From a virus, in the IMG/VR virus record IMGVR_UViG_3300020463_000065, positions 1-33,715 of that record: a DNA stretch of 33,715 nt, one strand, 5' to 3'. The notes under the pieces were generated by a model. That model was not told the origin of the DNA. It saw nothing but the letters and a program-made list of their open reading frames with translations, and did not search any database. Both the position numbers and the translations under genes were made by a program. Every line of letters begins with the position of its first letter. The first letter of the stretch is position 1. This document shows, piece by piece, positions 1 to 6,318 of the stretch.

Positions 1-697
1 CAGCATTGATGTTGTAGGCATTCATTGTTTTATAGAACCTACCACCCTGTCCACCAGCGAATCCTGTCATGTTGTTTGTGGAACCTGCGTTGGCATAACT
101 TGATCCATATGCCGCAGTTCCGCCACCTGTAGTTCCACCACCACCATAAGTTTGGTTTGGTGTTATCTGTGTGGCACTCAATCTCTGTAGGTTAGGGTTG
201 ATGTCCCTGATCACATACTGTTCTGGCTTCTTGCCTTCTGATTCGTTTACTACTATCCTGTCGACTTTGGCGTTGTCAATGTACAACCACTTTAGTGTTT
301 CTGGATCTCGCACGAAGAAGCAGTCTCCGTACTTCAGTGCATTCCTGAATATCCTGAAGATCCTCTTGCTAAACTTGTTTGACTTGGTCCATTGTTGCAA
401 AGCCTTCTTCAGAAGTTTTACTTCGTGTTCCGTTGTCTCATCTTTGAATACAAGATCGAAAGGAGTTTCATTCTCTGTGTTCTTCTGTGTTGAAAATTCT
501 GCTAGGATGTCTAGTGCCGCGTTGATCTCCGAGTCTGAATCCATTTGGTCATACTGGAAGTATCTCTGTATCCTGTTGGGGTGTCCTGTGTAAACGTCCG
601 GCAAGTAAGAACTGTAGTTCCTCTTGGCGAAGTTGGGCACTTTCTCACCTGATATAGGAGAAAGGTTAGCGTCTTTAAAATATTTTTTCCAAGCCAT
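1..697 (-). CDS. 20: Portal vertex protein gp20 (T4-like), 3' end cut off by the window edge
   Basis: This is the N-terminal 232 residues of a T4-type portal, the dodecamer at the capsid vertex through which DNA is packaged and to which the tail binds. It starts MAWKKYFKDANLSPISGEKV. The conserved portal segment follows: RIQRYFQYDQMDSDSEINAALD, then a KYGDCFFVRDPETLKWLYID stretch matching the gp20 region that ends in 'D...v..i'. Residues about 193-226 form a Gly/Thr/Ser/Asn-rich insertion (YGGGGTTGGGTAAYGSSYAN and on) that T4 gp20 lacks. The ATG lies 6 bases after the stop of the upstream tape-measure-like gene, so the two are probably cotranscribed from the minus-strand late promoter near 2760. 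No strong ribosome binding site is seen. The frame stays open to base 1. Identification is from recalled family sequence; the length is unknown because of truncation. Confidence 0.85.
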   Translation of the reverse strand, partial: MAWKKYFKDANLSPISGEKVPNFAKRNYSSYLPDVYTGHPNRIQRYFQYDQMDSDSEINAALDILAEFSTQKNTENETPFDLVFKDETTEHEVKLLKKALQQWTKSNKFSKRIFRIFRNALKYGDCFFVRDPETLKWLYIDNAKVDRIVVNESEGKKPEQYVIRDINPNLQRLSATQITPNQTYGGGGTTGGGTAAYGSSYANAGSTNNMTGFAGGQGGRFYKTMNAYNINA

Positions 698-703
698 ACT
701 TTA

Positions 704-2695
704 TTATACTAGACTTCCGCCCATGTTTGCAAGTTCATTATTTGTTGTTTTGGTATTTTTTTCTGTCATCATGTTAACCGCTACTAACTTATTTAAGTGG
801 TTCTCCATGTTTACGTTAGTTTTGACAAGGTCATTTAATGTGCTTGTTAGGGCCGTCATGTTCATTGCGGTTGTATTGTTGGTGATCGTGTCGCCTGCTG
901 TGGTATTCGTGGTTGTGGTTGATCCTACTTCTGCAAGTAACCCGGCCAGTTGTCCTATGTCGTTCTTGGGTACAACCGCTTCCGTGCCGTGTAGCATGGC
1001 CGGTGTGCCTGATCCGAAGTCCCGGAATCCCTTTGAACCTTTATTGAATTTGGGCATTATTGCATCATCGATGTTGAAGTATTCAAATGCACCACTGTTC
1101 TGATCTGTGTTTTTGAAACTGAACATGCTGGCCGCCGAATCCTTGAATTCTTTCTTTTCTGTGATTTCCTCTCCCATCAGGAACTGTCCTATCTGTTGTA
1201 CCTTGTCACCTATCTTCTTGATTCCATCGTTAAGTGTTGTGTCTAAAAGGTTGGCCAGTTTGTCTATGCCCTTGCCGGCCTTCTCGCCGGAGAATATGAA
1301 TGGGTTGAGTGCCTTGAATCTAGCAGTCTCTAGTGCCTCCTTGGTCTTGTCCACTTCACCTGTGGTCAGGTTCAGCACCTTCGCTATGTTGTCGCCCGCC
1401 GCAGTAAGTTCTCCTGTGATGTCAGCCTCGTCAACCGCAGTACCAATTGAAGCCGCAACAGCGTTTAAAGCCTCACCAAATCCACCACCGGCAAGTGCGG
1501 CCTGACCAAAGGCCTTGCTGTTTTGCATCACATCACCTGATATGGTCTTGATGCTGTTCTGGAACGCCACAAGGTCTCCGGTGTTCTGGAACTGTTTGAT
1601 TGCGTCGTTGAACGCACCGCCTGATAGGGCAGTAAGTTCTTTGCTGGTGTCACTGATAGGTGCACCCAGTCCTATGACTTCCTTGGCCAGTTGCTGTAAA
1701 GGCCCTGGCAACGCACTCACACCCAGTGACAATGTCTTAGCATCTTTGGCCGCCATTCCCTGTAGTTGTGATTGGAATACACCGTCTGCGGCCATAGCCA
1801 TGTTTTGGTTATTAAGTTCGTCAACACTCTCACCGGTCAGTTTGCTCAACAAGACGAGGTCCTTTGTGTAGGCTCTCGTGCCCGCCAACAGTTGGTCCTG
1901 TGTCATCTTGGTTGTGTTACCCCTTGCCCTTTCCAACTCTAGGAATGTGCCCAGGAATGTTGAGGTCTCGTCCAGTGTGAGTCCGAACTTTGCGAACTCG
2001 TTCATGGTCATGTCCCTCAGTCCTCGCATGAAACCTGTTATCTGTGGAACACCTTGGTCTACTGAACCAAATAATTTTGCCAGTGTTCCGCTGTTGCTCT
2101 GTATCAGTTCCGTGAACTTGGCCAATGGCATCTGTGCATCTTCCTGTGCCTTACGCAAAGTGACAATAGAAGATCCAAATGATGCTCCCGTCTGTGCCAG
2201 TGTTCTGAACACTCCCACGTTTGCATCTATGTCTTTGGCCAATTCTTTGGAAACTTTGCCAATTATCGACAGGTCTGCCACACCAGCGTCGATTACGTCC
2301 TCCAGTCCTTTGAAACTTTTCGTGGTGTCGGAAAGTGCCAGTGCTGTTTTTATCATGGCAACGCCAACTCCTATTGTGGCATCCTTTAATATTTTGAGTC
2401 CTTTAACAACTAGCCCTATCGGCGATGGTATACCCTTGATGACTTGTTTGAAGTTCTTGACGTCCTTCTTGGCGGCCTCTATGGCGTCACCAAACTCGTG
2501 GAAATAGCCCTCGCCTTCTTTGACTCTCTTCTGGTAATCCCCTAGGGTCTTTGTAAGAACTTTCTGCGTGTTGGCAAATATCTTGCTATCGTTGTTATTT
2601 TTGAGAACGGTCTTACTGGAACTACCAAGGGTCTTAGCCAGACCAGCGAAATTTTTCTGTAAATCTTTTAACTGTTGTTCTAAATCCTTGTCCAT
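704..2695 (-). CDS. Tail tape measure-like protein (663 aa)
   Basis: Probable tape measure protein, which sits inside the tail tube and sets its length. The strongest evidence is the C-terminal region (residues about 570-600): after a Gly/Phe-rich segment comes GTPAMLHGTEAVVPK, the hallmark 'HG.EAV.P' box of many phage tape measure C-termini. Residues 1-60 are Lys/Leu-rich and heptad-like. The middle is long, Ala/Gly-rich and helical, with hydrophobic stretches such as those near residues 80-120. At the usual 1.5 Å per residue, 663 residues would span about 100 nm, close to a T4-type tail; T4's own tape measure gp29 is about 590 residues. No sequence match to gp29 was recognised, so I give no gene symbol. 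It is the first gene of a minus-strand pair with gp20 and lies divergent from gp26, near whose T4 counterpart gene 29 also lies. The long ORFs on the other strand here are shadows. Confidence 0.7.
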   Translation of the reverse strand: MDKDLEQQLKDLQKNFAGLAKTLGSSSKTVLKNNNDSKIFANTQKVLTKTLGDYQKRVKEGEGYFHEFGDAIEAAKKDVKNFKQVIKGIPSPIGLVVKGLKILKDATIGVGVAMIKTALALSDTTKSFKGLEDVIDAGVADLSIIGKVSKELAKDIDANVGVFRTLAQTGASFGSSIVTLRKAQEDAQMPLAKFTELIQSNSGTLAKLFGSVDQGVPQITGFMRGLRDMTMNEFAKFGLTLDETSTFLGTFLELERARGNTTKMTQDQLLAGTRAYTKDLVLLSKLTGESVDELNNQNMAMAADGVFQSQLQGMAAKDAKTLSLGVSALPGPLQQLAKEVIGLGAPISDTSKELTALSGGAFNDAIKQFQNTGDLVAFQNSIKTISGDVMQNSKAFGQAALAGGGFGEALNAVAASIGTAVDEADITGELTAAGDNIAKVLNLTTGEVDKTKEALETARFKALNPFIFSGEKAGKGIDKLANLLDTTLNDGIKKIGDKVQQIGQFLMGEEITEKKEFKDSAASMFSFKNTDQNSGAFEYFNIDDAIMPKFNKGSKGFRDFGSGTPAMLHGTEAVVPKNDIGQLAGLLAEVGSTTTTNTTAGDTITNNTTAMNMTALTSTLNDLVKTNVNMENHLNKLVAVNMMTEKNTKTTNNELANMGGSLV

Positions 2696-2725
2696 ATGGT
2701 TATTTTTACCGCCTTTTTATACGCA

Positions 2726-2733
2726 CATAAATA
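2726..2733 (+). promoter_or_regulatory. Late promoter box CATAAATA
   Basis: CATAAATA differs by one base from the T4 late promoter TATAAATA. It ends 43 bases upstream of the gp26 ATG, almost the same spacing as the exact box in front of gp48. It lies upstream of the opposing box at 2759-2766, so transcripts from the two promoters would overlap. Confidence 0.55.
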
Positions 2734-2758
2734 TTGACACTTACATGCAATTAATGTA

Positions 2759-2766
2759 TATTTATA
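2759..2766 (-). promoter_or_regulatory. Late promoter box TATAAATA (minus strand)
   Basis: The plus strand reads TATTTATA, an exact TATAAATA late box on the minus strand, 64 bases upstream of the tape-measure-like ATG at 2695. It is the likely gp55-dependent promoter for that gene and the portal. Confidence 0.7.
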
Positions 2767-2775
2767 GAATAAAAA

Positions 2776-3633
2776 ATGACTGAAAATATCAACCCGTTAC
2801 AGAAGTACTACAGGCAACCGGCCATCTACATCAAGTTACCCAGTGGTGGAAAATACTATTCCAAGGAGGTGTTCACACCAACAGAGACGGGGGAGATACC
2901 GATACTGCCGATGACAGCCAAAGACGAGCTGACATTTAAGACTCCAGATTCAATGATCAACGGTCAGGCCACTGTAGACGTGATAAAGAGCTGTGTGCCG
3001 AATCTACTTGATCCGTGGAAGATGGTCAACTACGACACGGATGCAGTACTGCTGTCTATCAGGATAGCAACATTTGGCGAGACCATGGATGTGTCTTACA
3101 CAATTCCAGGTCCGGATGAACAACAGACATCGACCGTGAACCTGCCTGCACTATTGGAAGATTTGGGAAAAATTACGTTGGAAGATTATGCGACTACTAC
3201 CAAAGGATTCAAGGTGAAAATACAACCACTAGATTACAAAACCTTGACCAAGGTACAGATTGCCAAATTTGAGCAACAGAAAATGTATGGCACAATAAAT
3301 TCAAGCACGTTGACAGAGGATCAGAAACAGACAGCGTTCTCAAAGAGCTTCGAGACACTGAACACAGTGAACTTCTCACTGTTGCTGGACAGCATACAGG
3401 AAATCACAACACCAGATGGTGCAGTGGTCACAGACAAGCAACAGATCATAGATTTTGTGAACAATGCTGACACAGTCACGGTAAAAGAGATCGAAGAAAA
3501 ATTGACTGCTTTGAGATTACAGGCACAGATGAAACCCATAAAGGTCAAGGCCACAGAAGATCAGATCAAGAAAGGCGTGCCGGCAACATTTGAAGTGCCG
3601 ATCACATTCGACAACTCAAATTTTTTCGGATAA
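2776..3633 (+). CDS. 26: Baseplate hub subunit gp26-like (T4_baseplate family)
   Basis: 285 residues. The N-terminus reads PLQKYYRQPAIYIKLPSGGK, then YY, then GEIPILPMTAKDEL. This 'i.LPS.Gk.y ... v.pMtakdEl' signature is that of the T4 gp26 / T4_baseplate family, a hub component acting early in baseplate assembly. In T4-like marine phages these proteins are longer than T4 gp26 (208 residues), and this one fits that longer form. The C-terminal half (residues about 150-285) is Lys/Gln/Thr-rich and mostly helical, ending FDNSNFFG. The leader is A-rich (AATAAAAA directly before ATG) and has no Shine-Dalgarno sequence, as also seen for gp6. A late promoter box lies 43 bases upstream. The next gene starts 11 bases after the stop. 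Confidence 0.7.
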   Translation: MTENINPLQKYYRQPAIYIKLPSGGKYYSKEVFTPTETGEIPILPMTAKDELTFKTPDSMINGQATVDVIKSCVPNLLDPWKMVNYDTDAVLLSIRIATFGETMDVSYTIPGPDEQQTSTVNLPALLEDLGKITLEDYATTTKGFKVKIQPLDYKTLTKVQIAKFEQQKMYGTINSSTLTEDQKQTAFSKSFETLNTVNFSLLLDSIQEITTPDGAVVTDKQQIIDFVNNADTVTVKEIEEKLTALRLQAQMKPIKVKATEDQIKKGVPATFEVPITFDNSNFFG

Positions 3634-3644
3634 CCCTGCTGACA

Positions 3645-3857
3645 ATGGGGGACTCTGACATTGTCAAGTACCTCAAAGATTTTGAAAGCGAATCAAAAAA
3701 TCTAAAACTAGAACTGTTCAAGGTGTGTTGGTTCCTGCGTGGAGGAGTAACATGGCAAGAGGCACTGAACCTTTCACCAGATGAGCGTACTATAGTGTCA
3801 CAACTGGTAAAAGATAACATGGAAACTACCAAGAAAAGTGGTCAACCTTTCTTCTAA
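3645..3857 (+). CDS. Small baseplate-associated protein, candidate gp51-like (70 aa)
   Basis: 70 residues, acidic in the N-terminal half, then CWFLRGGVTWQEALNLSPDE, a short helix and a KSGQPFF C-terminus. The combination 'RGG.t..EAl.LSpdER..I..lv.dN.etTKksG.PFF' recalls short proteins encoded next to gene 26 in T4-like marine phages. In T4, gene 51 (baseplate hub assembly) lies beside gene 26, so a gp51-like role is plausible by position. It is far shorter than T4 gp51 (about 250 residues), and I cannot align the two from memory. It is almost certainly a real gene: it follows gp26 by 11 bases in the same transcript, and a candidate promoter for the next genes follows its stop. Confidence 0.5.
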   Translation: MGDSDIVKYLKDFESESKNLKLELFKVCWFLRGGVTWQEALNLSPDERTIVSQLVKDNMETTKKSGQPFF

Positions 3858-3869
3858 GATATAGTATAC

Positions 3870-3875
3870 TATAAT
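3870..3875 (+). promoter_or_regulatory. Possible sigma70-like -10 box TATAAT
   Basis: TATAAT inside TAGTATACTATAATGG, about 35 bases upstream of the coiled-coil ORF at 3910. No convincing -35 element is seen at 16-18 bases, so it may be an activated (middle-type) promoter or chance. The palindrome TAGTATACTA overlaps it. Confidence 0.3.
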
Positions 3876-3909
3876 GGTGTTAGAAAATGCAGATAATTAA
3901 CATTTACAT

Positions 3910-4227
3910 ATGTCCGAAAAAGACCTAGTCAAGGAACTTAAATCAGCCATCACAGACATCACCCAAGACCGTGATGATACTCTTATTAAAATGAAGGCCA
4001 AGGATAGCCGGAACAAGCAAGTGTTGATCAAACTGGAACACGCTACAGCAGACGTGCAGAGCCTGGGCCACAAGATAGGCGAACAGAATAAAGAGATAGC
4101 CGACTTGCAGGCCAAGTTGGATACCAAGGAGAAACTTTTAGATGAGGCACTCCAGAAATTGAAGGACATACATGGCGACTCAACCGAAAAAACAAACACC
4201 CACACAGACGATCCAGACCTGGATTAG
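3910..4227 (+). CDS. Hypothetical coiled-coil protein (105 aa)
   Basis: Unrecognised. It is almost entirely charged and heptad-like from residue 1 to about 88 (runs such as EIADLQAKLDTKEKLLDEAL), with no Gly or Pro breaks until HGDSTEKTN. It should form one long, soluble parallel helix. The last 17 residues are Thr/Asp-rich and probably disordered. There is no signal peptide or membrane segment. The following gene begins 56 bases before its stop in another frame, so the two are translationally linked. Position after gp26 suggests a phage structural or assembly role, but nothing in the sequence proves one. It does not resemble UvsY as I recall it. Confidence 0.7.
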   Translation: MSEKDLVKELKSAITDITQDRDDTLIKMKAKDSRNKQVLIKLEHATADVQSLGHKIGEQNKEIADLQAKLDTKEKLLDEALQKLKDIHGDSTEKTNTHTDDPDLD

Positions 4228-4693
4228 GGATTTCGTAACCAAACCCAATCCCATATTCGGTGACCTACCACCATGTCCGTTCGCACAGAAGGCCATAGTG
4301 GATGGCAAGGTCAAATTCCTCGAGTTGGACGGCATTGGTGAGTTCGGGACAATATTCACACACATATGGAATTTCAACTTTGACAAAAAAGATGTGTTGG
4401 TGATCATAGCGGAGCCAGACCAGTTCACTGCCAAGCAGACGGTGGAGATAGCAGACAAGCTCAACTTTGCGTTCATGCCACGTGATGTTGTTGTGCTGGA
4501 GGATCATCCAAAAATTAAAGAGTCCGTGAAAGGAATAAAACTCAACAACGGTCATTTCATATTGTTCCTGGCACAGAAGTTAAGCAAGTTGAACAGGTTT
4601 TCCAAAATGCTAGAGTCAGGACCCTACTATAAAAATTGGTCTAAAGACTACCTTAAATCAGTGAAAGGTTTCCGAGATCGGAAAAGTCAGTAA
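4172..4693 (+). CDS. DUF1415-like hypothetical protein (173 aa)
   Basis: The start is supported by AAGGA six bases before ATG, although it overlaps the previous gene by 56 bases. Residues 17-42 read WIRDFVTKPNPIFGDLPPCP, then FAQKA and a short K-rich segment. The 'W...V......CPFA..a...gkV.f' pattern is like the start of the DUF1415 family (bacterial proteins with W...V..LnLCPFA). The later DVLVIIAEPDQFT followed by a helix also fits that family's 'lLv.Pd...f..' core. The function of DUF1415 is unknown. The single Cys in CPFA could be functional. The gene ends inside the 3' end of the convergent acyltransferase-like gene, with a 41-base overlap. Confidence 0.6.
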   Translation: MATQPKKQTPTQTIQTWIRDFVTKPNPIFGDLPPCPFAQKAIVDGKVKFLELDGIGEFGTIFTHIWNFNFDKKDVLVIIAEPDQFTAKQTVEIADKLNFAFMPRDVVVLEDHPKIKESVKGIKLNNGHFILFLAQKLSKLNRFSKMLESGPYYKNWSKDYLKSVKGFRDRKSQ

Positions 4694-5414
4694 GTTTACT
4701 GTCCCTCCTACACAATCGTTTGTACTGTTTCTTGTTGGTGCTCCATTCGGTGCCGGTCCACCACTCGAAACCCCGGTAGTTGGCCTTGTACTCCGATGAC
4801 TGCTCGTAACCGGATCCCATGTAGAAGTACCTCACGTGGTTGTCCGAGGCCCACTCTATCTCCATGTCCAGCGTGATGTCCGATATGGGTATGTTGTTGG
4901 CGTGTATCACGCTCTCCAGTCCCGCCAGATCCTGTGAGTCATAGGTGTCTATGGTTGAGTAGTTGTCCTCCTGGTACCTGTATCTTTTCTGTTTGGTGAA
5001 ACCCACCACGTTGTCAGCGGTGCCCAGGTAGAACACCACGAACTGGTCACGTTTGTGGTAGTGTGCGAAGGGGTCGTAGTCCGCGCCAAAATTTTTCCGC
5101 TTCATGTACTGCTTGTAGATAGAGGGCAGGCTCAACAACTTAACCATCTCACTTGCGTCTATTATCTTGTAACCCACCTTCTCGCCATTGTAGGTGTGTG
5201 ATTTGTACCTGGGACGGTATAGGTCCAGGTTTATGCGTGTGCTACGTGATTGGTAGAAAACCTCGTTGTGACCATCCATGGGATGGTCCAGCGCCAGCCA
5301 ACCTCGATCTATCGCTTCCGCTTCTTCGTCGGAGTCCACAATGGCCATGGGCCGGCATATCACCAGATCCTGTTGTTCCTGTTTGCCGAAAGTGTGATCG
5401 AAGAGTAGTTCCAT
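4653..5414 (-). CDS. GNAT-fold acyltransferase-like protein resembling aminoacyl-tRNA-protein transferase (253 aa)
   Basis: Not a standard T4 gene. Residues about 115-221 look like the C-terminal acyltransferase half of arginyl/leucyl-tRNA-protein transferases (Ate/Bpt). They have DPFAHYHKRDQFVVFYLGTA then VVGFTKQKRY, where Ate has 'f....l.av.v.D..'. An internal DLAGLESVI helix stands where Ate has 'sLG.ysal.EI'. Last is VRYFYMGSGYEQSSEYKANY followed by RGFEWWTG, very like Ate 'YyyLGyYi..c.kM.YKa.y.P.ell'. The N-terminal Cys cluster of Ate is absent; Cys20 and Cys236 are isolated. If the relation holds, it would move an acyl or aminoacyl group onto a protein or small acceptor; the substrate cannot be read. 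It may instead be another GNAT branch. Its 5' side abuts the structured, gene-free region at 5.4-5.86 kb, which on this strand would be its leader. The Shine-Dalgarno is weak. Confidence 0.6.
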   Translation of the reverse strand: MELLFDHTFGKQEQQDLVICRPMAIVDSDEEAEAIDRGWLALDHPMDGHNEVFYQSRSTRINLDLYRPRYKSHTYNGEKVGYKIIDASEMVKLLSLPSIYKQYMKRKNFGADYDPFAHYHKRDQFVVFYLGTADNVVGFTKQKRYRYQEDNYSTIDTYDSQDLAGLESVIHANNIPISDITLDMEIEWASDNHVRYFYMGSGYEQSSEYKANYRGFEWWTGTEWSTNKKQYKRLCRRDSKLTDFSDLGNLSLI

Positions 5415-5436
5415 GCTAATACTTAAGGTATTGTCA

Positions 5437-5830
5437 AAGACGGCTTACGCCATCTGAAACTTCGCTTTACGCTCGTTTCTTTTTTCTAACTTACGCAGTT
5501 GTAAAAAACTTGAACGCATTGTGCGTTCCCTGTGGTAGATGAGCAGTCACAATTCGGCTATCTCTAGCCGAACTGACTTAAACCCTGTGGTGAGTTCACA
5601 GTCACTATACATCGCTACTGGCGTCGGGCGGTTGTGCTGTACCCGTTTGCTCATTCATTACAACGCGAATCTACCAAACCCCTGTATAATGGTTCCTGGT
5701 AAATCTGAGGTCTATCTTTTTCTAGGAGCCTCATCATTTTTTGCTGTTTGCATCTAAGGATTCACCTGTCGCTTGTTAGCCGCATTTCCTTGCTCACTGG
5801 TTGCGATGCTATGTTTGCCTGATTGAAATT
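5437..5830 (-). ncRNA. Candidate structured noncoding RNA or long structured leader
   Basis: No plausible protein gene fills 5415-5904, but inverted repeats are dense. 5553-5560 pairs with 5565-5572 (8 bp), extended by 5545-5549 with 5574-5578. 5512-5518 pairs with 5522-5528 (7 bp). 5440-5445 pairs with 5450-5455. 5585-5589 pairs with 5597-5601, and 5707-5710 with 5729-5732. A long-range helix joins 5534-5545 to 5648-5654 plus 5671-5675 (12 bp with one bulge). Strand choice: read on the minus strand, two loops become GNRA tetraloops (GAGA and GUAA) and one stem gains a G-U pair that would be C-A on the plus strand. It could be a free RNA of about 400 nt or the 5' leader of the acyltransferase-like gene. 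Exact ends are unknown. I looked for tmRNA, RNase P, group I intron and tRNA signatures and found none. Confidence 0.5.
5528..5605. repeat. Imperfect 23-bp direct repeat, two copies
   Basis: Copies at 5528-5550 and 5583-5605 share CCCTGTGGT at one end and CAGTCAC at the other, 17 of 23 positions in all. They flank the 5553-5572 hairpin, so they are probably part of the folded RNA (two alternative partners for the long-range helix) rather than a mobile-element scar. Confidence 0.55.
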
Positions 5831-5841
5831 TAAAAAGATGT

Positions 5842-5858
5842 AGTGTGCCTATCACACT
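5842..5858. repeat. Inverted repeat AGTGTG-CCTAT-CACACT
   Basis: A perfect 6-bp inverted repeat with a 5-base spacer, 46 bases before the GIY-YIG ATG. Read on the minus strand it is followed, after a few bases, by TCTTTTT and could be the first hairpin of the structured RNA. Read on the plus strand it lies in the nuclease leader and could be an operator or mRNA hairpin. Confidence 0.45.
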
Positions 5859-5904
5859 TGTTTATATGAGTTTTATTTGTAGGTCAATCTTTTTGGCTTT
5901 AAAT

Positions 5905-6318
5905 ATGGCTATGCATTGGACGTACCAAGGAAATAAAATTACCAACATGCCGGAAGATGTTGTGGGATTTGTCTATCTAATAACAAATACAACCAACGGT
6001 AGGATGTACATAGGCAAGAAACTGGCCAGGTTCAAGAGATCCAGACCTCCACTCAAGGGCAGGAAGAACAAGCGTAGATACAAGGTTGATTCGGACTGGC
6101 AGGACTACTATGGATCAAGTGACGACCTGACGATAGATGTCAACAAACTTGGTAAAGACAAATTCACAAGGGAAATACTTTTCTACTGCAAGTCCAAGGC
6201 GGAACTTTCCTACGTGGAAGCACGTGAACAATTCGCACACAAGGTACTGGAATCAAACGATTATTACAATGGTCACATCCGTGTGAGGGTGCATGGCAAA
6301 GGAATATTGAAGAAATGA
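5905..6318 (+). CDS. GIY-YIG endonuclease, free-standing (137 aa)
   Basis: A compact GIY-YIG nuclease with little beyond the catalytic domain. Residues about 20-39 hold the defining motif: VGFVYLITNTTNGRMYIGKK. A basic loop follows (KRSRPPLKGRKNKRR), then WQDYYGSS, LGKDKFTREIL, and the conserved acidic helix SYVEAREQF, whose Glu binds the metal. This layout matches free-standing endonucleases of T4-like marine phages and T4 Seg-type homing enzymes. It cuts DNA, probably in phage intergenic or competitor sequence; the target is unknown. I chose ATG 5905 (ATG 5911 is also possible) over the GTG at 5845, because the latter would add a hydrophobic tail across the inverted repeat. The stop overlaps the next start (ATGA). 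It stands between the RNA-like region and an AT-rich block, as expected for an element that moves with its neighbours. Confidence 0.85.
   Translation: MAMHWTYQGNKITNMPEDVVGFVYLITNTTNGRMYIGKKLARFKRSRPPLKGRKNKRRYKVDSDWQDYYGSSDDLTIDVNKLGKDKFTREILFYCKSKAELSYVEAREQFAHKVLESNDYYNGHIRVRVHGKGILKK

Noticed and set aside
624-2507. Long plus-strand frames opposite the tape-measure-like gene
   Set aside because: They are antisense shadows. The minus-strand frame has the tape measure C-terminal box and a late promoter.
5539-5757. A 72-residue plus-strand frame in the gene-free region
   Set aside because: Composition is not protein-like, there is no ribosome binding site, and the inverted repeats run through it.
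5437-5830. tmRNA, including a two-piece permuted form, with a tag-like frame on the minus strand near 5722-5760
   Set aside because: The short frame (starting MQTAKNDE, ending PRKR) lacks the usual ALAA-type ending. No tRNA-like acceptor ends or T-loop (GTTCRANYC) were found on either strand.
5437-5904. Group I intron associated with the GIY-YIG nuclease
   Set aside because: No matching P7 pair (GACTA/TAGTC type) or split exons were found. The flanking genes are complete and on opposite strands.
5845-5904. GTG start at 5845 for the GIY-YIG nuclease
   Set aside because: It would start inside the inverted repeat and add a hydrophobic stretch not expected for this family.
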